Assembly (NCBI RefSeq): GCF_004054195.1
Contig: NZ_SBIW01000004.1
Location: 186,001 to 250,000, forward strand
Length of the DNA: 64,000 nt
Direction: 5' to 3'
From: Mucilaginibacter gilvus
GTDB taxonomy: Bacteria; Bacteroidota; Bacteroidia; Sphingobacteriales; Sphingobacteriaceae
The position numbers were made by a program, and so were the translations under genes. Positions 59,531 to 64,000 of this stretch are shown here, in pieces; the stretch's first letter is position 1, and the number at the start of each line of letters is the position of its first letter. The notes under the pieces are model-generated. The model ran no database searches. It was not told the origin of the DNA and saw only the letters and a program-made list of their open reading frames with translations.

Positions 59531-61285
59531 TTAAGATAATGATACAGTTGTTTTTATTTTTAACTCGTTCATCTGCGCATCGGCAATGGTTGATGGCGAA
59601 TCTATCATCACGTCGCGGCCCGAATTATTCTTAGGGAAGGCGATCACATCGCGGATAGAATCAAGCCCGGCAAAGATAGAGGTAAGCCTGTCGAACCCGA
59701 ACGCGATACCGCCATGCGGAGGTGCGCCGTACTCAAAGGCATCCATTAAAAAGCCAAACTGTTTCTGCGCTTCTTCCGGTGAAAAGCCGAGATGCTTAAA
59801 CATCAGCGATTGCAGGGCTCTGTCGTGGATCCGAATGCTGCCACCGCCGATTTCGGTACCGTTGATCACTAAATCGTATGCATTGGCACGTACGTTTTTA
59901 GGGTCCGTATCCAGCATTGCAATGTCCTCCGGTTTTGGTGAGGTGAAGGGATGGTGCATGGCATGGTAACGCCCGGTTTCTTCGTCCCACTCCAGCAGCG
60001 GGAAATCGAGCACCCAAAGCGGCGCGAATTTGTTCTTATCGCGTAAGCCTAAACGGCCGCCAATCTCAAGGCGTAATTCGTTCAGTTGCTTGCGAACTTT
60101 ATCTGTAGAGCCGGCCAGGATCATTATCAAATCGCCTTTTTCTGTTTGGAAAGCAGCGCTCCATTTAGCCAGGTCTTCTTCGTTATAAAATTTATCTACC
60201 GATGATTTGATAGTTCCGTCCTCGTTATGGCGGGCATAAATTAGGCCGGTAGCGCCAATTTGCGGGCGTTTCATCCACTCGGTTAGTTCGTCTATCTGCT
60301 TGCGGGTGTAACCGGCGCAGCCTTTGGCTTTGATACCTACAACGAGTTCGGCATTATCAAAAATGCTAAAACCTTTGCCTTTTACCACATCGTTCAGTTC
60401 CACAAACTCCATCCCGAAACGGGTGTCGGGTTTATCAGAACCATATAAACGCATGGCATCGGCGTACTGCATGCGCGGGAAATCGCCAAGTTCCAGCCCT
60501 TTTACGTTGCGGAACAGGTGGCGGGTAAGGCCTTCAAAAATATTCAGGATATCCTCCTGGGTAATGAACGACATCTCACAGTCTATCTGGGTAAACTCCG
60601 GCTGGCGATCGGCGCGCAGGTCCTCGTCCCTAAAACATTTAACGATCTGGAAGTAACGGTCGAAACCACTTACCATAAGCAATTGCTTAAACGTTTGTGG
60701 CGATTGCGGCAGGGCGTAAAATTCGCCCGGGTTCATGCGGCTTGGCACCACAAAATCGCGCGCGCCTTCCGGGGTAGATTTGATCAGCACCGGTGTTTCC
60801 ACTTCGATGAAGTCTAATCCGTCCAAATACTTGCGGATCTCCTGCGCCATTTTGTGACGCAGCACCAGGTTTTGGCGGATAGGGTTACGCCGCAGATCCA
60901 GGTAACGGTATCTGGCACGCAGCTCTTCGCCGCCGTCTGTTTCGTCCTCAATTAAAAAGGGAGGTATTTTAGAGGCGTTCAAAATTTCCAGTTCGCTAAC
61001 GGTAATTTCAATTTCGCCGGTAGCAATTTTTGTGTTTTTGTTAGAACGTTCTACCACCTTGCCTTTAACCTTAATTACAAACTCGCGGCCCAGCTGGCGG
61101 CCGGCTTCGCGCAGGCCGGCATCGGTATCGGCGTTTAAAACCAGTTGGGTAAGGCCATAGCGGTCGCGTACGTCAATAAAAGTGGTACCGCCCAAATCGC
61201 GCGATTTTTGCACCCATCCGCAAAGGGTAACAGTTTCCCCTAAATTGCTGATATTTAATTGCCCGCAGGTATGTGTTCTAAGCAT
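59531..61285 (-). CDS. aspS: aspartyl-tRNA synthetase
   Basis: The 584-residue class II synthetase is full length with an OB-fold anticodon domain ([24 protein letters not shown]), motif 2 [24 protein letters not shown] and motif 3 GIAFGFDRL. The bacterial GAD insertion is present (about 280-420). It charges tRNA-Asp in the cytoplasm. The FKBP gene follows on the same strand. Confidence 0.97.
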   Translation of the reverse strand: MLRTHTCGQLNISNLGETVTLCGWVQKSRDLGGTTFIDVRDRYGLTQLVLNADTDAGLREAGRQLGREFVIKVKGKVVERSNKNTKIATGEIEITVSELEILNASKIPPFLIEDETDGGEELRARYRYLDLRRNPIRQNLVLRHKMAQEIRKYLDGLDFIEVETPVLIKSTPEGARDFVVPSRMNPGEFYALPQSPQTFKQLLMVSGFDRYFQIVKCFRDEDLRADRQPEFTQIDCEMSFITQEDILNIFEGLTRHLFRNVKGLELGDFPRMQYADAMRLYGSDKPDTRFGMEFVELNDVVKGKGFSIFDNAELVVGIKAKGCAGYTRKQIDELTEWMKRPQIGATGLIYARHNEDGTIKSSVDKFYNEEDLAKWSAAFQTEKGDLIMILAGSTDKVRKQLNELRLEIGGRLGLRDKNKFAPLWVLDFPLLEWDEETGRYHAMHHPFTSPKPEDIAMLDTDPKNVRANAYDLVINGTEIGGGSIRIHDRALQSLMFKHLGFSPEEAQKQFGFLMDAFEYGAPPHGGIAFGFDRLTSIFAGLDSIRDVIAFPKNNSGRDVMIDSPSTIADAQMNELKIKTTVSLS

Positions 61286-61322
61286 AATTCCTTTTTAAAA
61301 AGTTTGCAAAAGTAATATTTTT

Positions 61323-61440
61323 TGAGATATGAGATGTGAGATATGAGATATGAGAGCAAAGAAAGTTTAGAATAGCGAGCGCAAATACCGGTACGATGCG
61401 GATTTTTCTCAAATCTAATGTCTCACATCTCACATCTTAT
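61323..61440. repeat. inverted repeat in 7-nt phase between aspS and the riboswitch
   Basis: Left: TGAGATA, TGAGATG, TGAGATA, TGAGATA, TGAGAG (61323-61356). Right: TCTAATG, TCTCACA, TCTCACA, TCTTAT (61414-61440), roughly the complement. The middle of about 57 bases has no gene. Confidence 0.75.
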
Positions 61441-61444
61441 TCCC

Positions 61445-61452
61445 TATATTTG
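61445..61452 (+). promoter_or_regulatory. -7 box of the riboswitch transcript
   Basis: TATATTTG matches TAnnTTTG and lies about 16 bases before the TPP aptamer, so the transcript would begin near 61459. Confidence 0.6.
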
Positions 61453-61463
61453 CGCTATAATTC

Positions 61464-61700
61464 TCAAGGGGTGCCTTGCTTTGGTGTACTAAAAATAATC
61501 TGCAGGTTATTTTACCAAACTGAAAGACGGGCTGAGATCAAACCCATTGGTGTTGTAGTTATGAGTTTTGTGTTTTGAGTAATGAGTTTTATAACTCAAA
61601 CCCAACACTTACCACTTAAAACTCAACCCATGCACCTGATCCGGGTAATGCCGGCGTAGGGAGAGGTAACAAGTTAAGTGTACTGGCGCATTACCCTGGC
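61464..61700 (+). promoter_or_regulatory. TPP (thiamin pyrophosphate) riboswitch with enlarged P3 and an insertion before P4
   Basis: Conserved THI-box parts are present in order: GGGGTGCC (61468-61475), GGCTGAGATCAAACCC (61530-61545), ACCTGATC (61634-61641), CCGGGTAATGCCGG (61641-61654) and CGTAGGGA (61655-61662). The arm between the first and second parts is 54 bases against about a dozen in the E. coli thiM RNA, and the join before ACCTGATC is 88 bases against about 5; the latter is filled by 7-nt-phased repeat text. CATTACCC at 61689-61696 is complementary to GGGTAATG (61643-61650) of the aptamer and could form the alternative pairing that controls expression. Confidence 0.9.
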
Positions 61701-61735
61701 GACAGATGGTTTAACTCATTTTTTGTTTAACACAT

Positions 61736-64000
61736 TTGAAAAATTTATTTGCGGCGCTCTTCGCCCTGCTGTTGCCTGCATTGGCATCGGCTCAATTTTC
61801 CATCAGCGGAAAAATCACCAATCAGTCCGGCGATGTATTGCCCGGCGCAACCATTAGCCTGGTAAACCCGGCCTTAAACACACAAGCCGATGTGAACGGC
61901 AACTACCGCCTGGGGAGTGTCCCGGCAGGCAGTTACACCTTAAAAGCCACCTTTGTAGGCTATCAAACGTTTACCAAAACAATTATTTTAAGCGGCAACC
62001 AGTCGGTTAACTTTACCCTTACCAGCGGCGTTTTCAGTGCCGAAGAAGTGGTAATTACCGCCACCCGTGCGGGCCATAATTCGCCAACGGCATTTACCAA
62101 TTTAAGCAAAAAAGACCTGGAGAAAACCAACTTTGGCCAGGATTTGCCTTATATGCTTAACCAAACCCCATCGGTAGTGATTACTTCAGATGCAGGCGCG
62201 GGTATAGGCTATACAGGCATCCGAATCCGCGGCAGCGACGCAAGCAGGGTAAACGTTACCATCAACGGTATCCCTTACAACGATTCGGAAAGCCAGGGCT
62301 CCTATTTTGTGGACCTGCCGGATATCACCTCATCCATCAACAACATCCAGGTGCAGCGTGGCGTAGGTACATCAACCAATGGCGCAGGCGCGTTCGGCGG
62401 TAGTATCAACATCCAAACCACTACGCGCCGGGATACGGGTTATGCCGATATCAACAACTCGGTAGGTTCTTACGGCTCGGTAAAAAACACCATTAACCTG
62501 GGGACGGGTTTATTGGGTGGTAAATTCAGTGTAGACGGTCGTTTATCGCGAATCAAATCTGACGGATATATCGATAGGGCATCTTCACAGCTGAAATCGT
62601 TTTTTGTGAGCGGCGCATATTACGGGGCTACCAGCACCCTGCGGGCCAATATCTTCTCGGGTTACGAACGGACATACCAGGCATGGAACGGCATCCCCGA
62701 TTATATCATCAGCGATGAGAGTATCCCCAACCGACGCCGCTATAACGAGCTGGGCCTGATGCCCGATGGTACTTATTATAAAGACCAGGTGGATGATTAT
62801 CTACAAAACCACTACCAGTTACTATACGATCAAAAATTATCTGATAAGGTTTCCTTTAGCGGTGCGTTGCATTATACAAAAGGCAAGGGATATTACGAGG
62901 AATTTAAAACCGATGCCAAGGTAGCTGATTATGGCTTAACGCCTGTAGTTATTGGAGGCACAACCATTTCCAAAACAGACCTTGCCCGCCGCCGCTGGCT
63001 GGATAACGATTTTTATGGCGTTACCTACGCTTTAAAATACCTGCCGCAGGATAATCTCAACTTCACTTTGGGTGGTGCTTACAACCGCTATACCGGCGCA
63101 CATTTTGGCAACATCATTTACACCAAACAAAGCGCGGGCATTCCGCCAAATTATGAGTACTACCGCGACGACGCCGAAAAGAATGATTTTAACATCTTCG
63201 GCCGTGGCGAATGGAAAACAGGCAACACCATCATATTTGCCGATATGCAGTACCGCCGCATTTATTATTCATTCTTAGGTTTCGACAGGAATTTGAACAA
63301 TGTGCAGCAAAATACTACGCTCAATTTCTTCAATCCTAAGGTGGGCGTTACCTATGAGTTCGATGCACAGAACAATATCTACGCTTCCTTCGCAGTGGGT
63401 AACCACGAGCCTAACCGCGACGATTATACCAACAGCACCCCCGCCAGCAGGCCCAAAGCAGAAAACCTGAAAGATTTTGAAGCAGGTTACCGCACCAGCA
63501 CCGGCGCGTTTAAAGGCGGCATCAACCTGTTTTATATGCTGTATAAAAATCAGCTGATACTAACCGGCTCGTTAAATGATGTTGGCGCGCAAATCCGTAA
63601 TAACGTAAAAGATAGCTATCGCGCGGGTATTGAGCTGGACGGCCGCGTAAAAATTACCAAAGCGCTCAGCTGGGCTGCAACGGCAACCATCAGCACCAAT
63701 AAGATAAAAAATTACGGCCAGTTTTTAAATAACTACGATGACGACACCCAGGCATTTATCCTGCTAAAGAAAACCGACATCGCTTATTCGCCGTCATTTA
63801 TCGCTTCCAGCGAGATCAGCTTGTCGCCTTTTAAGGGCGGCGAAATTGCGTTCGTCAGCAAGTACATAAGCAGGCAATTCCTGGATAATACATCTAACAC
63901 CAATCCAGCAGGCTTCGCTTCATCCGGCGTTAATGTTTTTGTAACCGACAGGCTGCTGAAGAGTTATTTTGTGAGCGATGTAAGGCTGCGGTATAACTTC
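61736..64000 (+). CDS. TonB-dependent receptor (thiamin-regulated), partial
   Basis: The frame from a TTG at 61736 stays open for all 755 codons to the window end. The only in-frame start after the stop at 61712 is this TTG, which opens a signal peptide (LKNLFAALFALLLPALASAQ). Residues about 20-105 are a carboxypeptidase D-like regulatory domain (GDVLPGATISLVNPALNTQA), next a VVITATR TonB-box-type stretch and plug domain (IRGSDASRVNVTINGIPYND), then beta-barrel strands. It is an outer-membrane active importer. The TPP riboswitch in front indicates thiamin or a precursor as cargo. Confidence 0.93.
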   Translation, partial: MKNLFAALFALLLPALASAQFSISGKITNQSGDVLPGATISLVNPALNTQADVNGNYRLGSVPAGSYTLKATFVGYQTFTKTIILSGNQSVNFTLTSGVFSAEEVVITATRAGHNSPTAFTNLSKKDLEKTNFGQDLPYMLNQTPSVVITSDAGAGIGYTGIRIRGSDASRVNVTINGIPYNDSESQGSYFVDLPDITSSINNIQVQRGVGTSTNGAGAFGGSINIQTTTRRDTGYADINNSVGSYGSVKNTINLGTGLLGGKFSVDGRLSRIKSDGYIDRASSQLKSFFVSGAYYGATSTLRANIFSGYERTYQAWNGIPDYIISDESIPNRRRYNELGLMPDGTYYKDQVDDYLQNHYQLLYDQKLSDKVSFSGALHYTKGKGYYEEFKTDAKVADYGLTPVVIGGTTISKTDLARRRWLDNDFYGVTYALKYLPQDNLNFTLGGAYNRYTGAHFGNIIYTKQSAGIPPNYEYYRDDAEKNDFNIFGRGEWKTGNTIIFADMQYRRIYYSFLGFDRNLNNVQQNTTLNFFNPKVGVTYEFDAQNNIYASFAVGNHEPNRDDYTNSTPASRPKAENLKDFEAGYRTSTGAFKGGINLFYMLYKNQLILTGSLNDVGAQIRNNVKDSYRAGIELDGRVKITKALSWAATATISTNKIKNYGQFLNNYDDDTQAFILLKKTDIAYSPSFIASSEISLSPFKGGEIAFVSKYISRQFLDNTSNTNPAGFASSGVNVFVTDRLLKSYFVSDVRLRYNF

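Noticed and set aside
61323..61440. Heptamer repeats as a CRISPR array
   Set aside because: Units are 7 bases without spacers of constant length and without cas genes.

Overview
The window reads as a chromosomal segment of a Bacteroidota bacterium, most likely Sphingobacteriaceae and close to Mucilaginibacter or Pedobacter. This placement is inferred from gene families (DUF5687 ABC permease, DUF2911, DUF6249, a GldN-type domain, M16 and DPP4-like secreted peptidases, a TonB-dependent receptor), from several copies of the Bacteroidota -7 promoter box TAnnTTTG, and from weak or absent Shine-Dalgarno sequences. There are no rRNA or tRNA genes, no recognisable transposase and no CRISPR array. Most of the window is ordinary core genome.

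Layout. 1-7 kb: two small membrane proteins; rplS; a secreted protein fusing an N-terminal beta-rich domain to a GldN-like domain; a phospholipid block (psd, cdsA) with DUF2007 and CPBP genes; dusB and apaG. 7-23 kb: a FAD oxidoreductase with a TTG start; the ligase-associated Lhr-like helicase; a flavin reductase; a lipoprotein; an M16 peptidase; a sodium:solute symporter preceded by two tiny membrane proteins, one only 41 residues long; an acyltransferase; DUF2911; an ECF sigma/anti-sigma pair; DinB; a histidine kinase. 23-28 kb: gltX and an amidohydrolase with a tandem second copy that is broken by both an AT-rich insertion and an internal deletion. 28-33 kb: GNAT, an ABC transporter, a TMEM175-type channel, rarA and a 3-methyladenine glycosylase. 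33-41 kb: a divergent cyanophycin unit (cphA against cyanophycinase and isoaspartyl peptidase) and a multi-PAS sensor that has a phosphoacceptor helix but no ATPase domain.

41-56 kb: a TPR protein, a tail-specific protease, a MarR / ferredoxin reductase / ferredoxin operon with a dyad operator, an overlapping exonuclease / ATP-dependent ligase / DUF1835 operon, a GHL10 glycoside hydrolase, a coiled-coil membrane protein, a DPP4-like peptidase and a serine hydrolase. 56-64 kb: a small phosphatase, an M20 amidohydrolase, FKBP and aspS, then a TPP riboswitch about 200 nt long, enlarged by an insertion, in front of a TonB-dependent receptor that runs off the window.

Functional themes are cyanophycin storage and reuse, DNA repair (helicase and exonuclease-ligase pair, RarA, glycosylase), export and peptide degradation at the envelope, and riboswitch-controlled uptake of thiamin or a precursor. 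A second layer is repetitive DNA: palindromes built in 7-nt steps, a GAGACGC palindrome family and a C-rich palindrome. They sit at gene ends, inside the helicase gene and inside the riboswitch.
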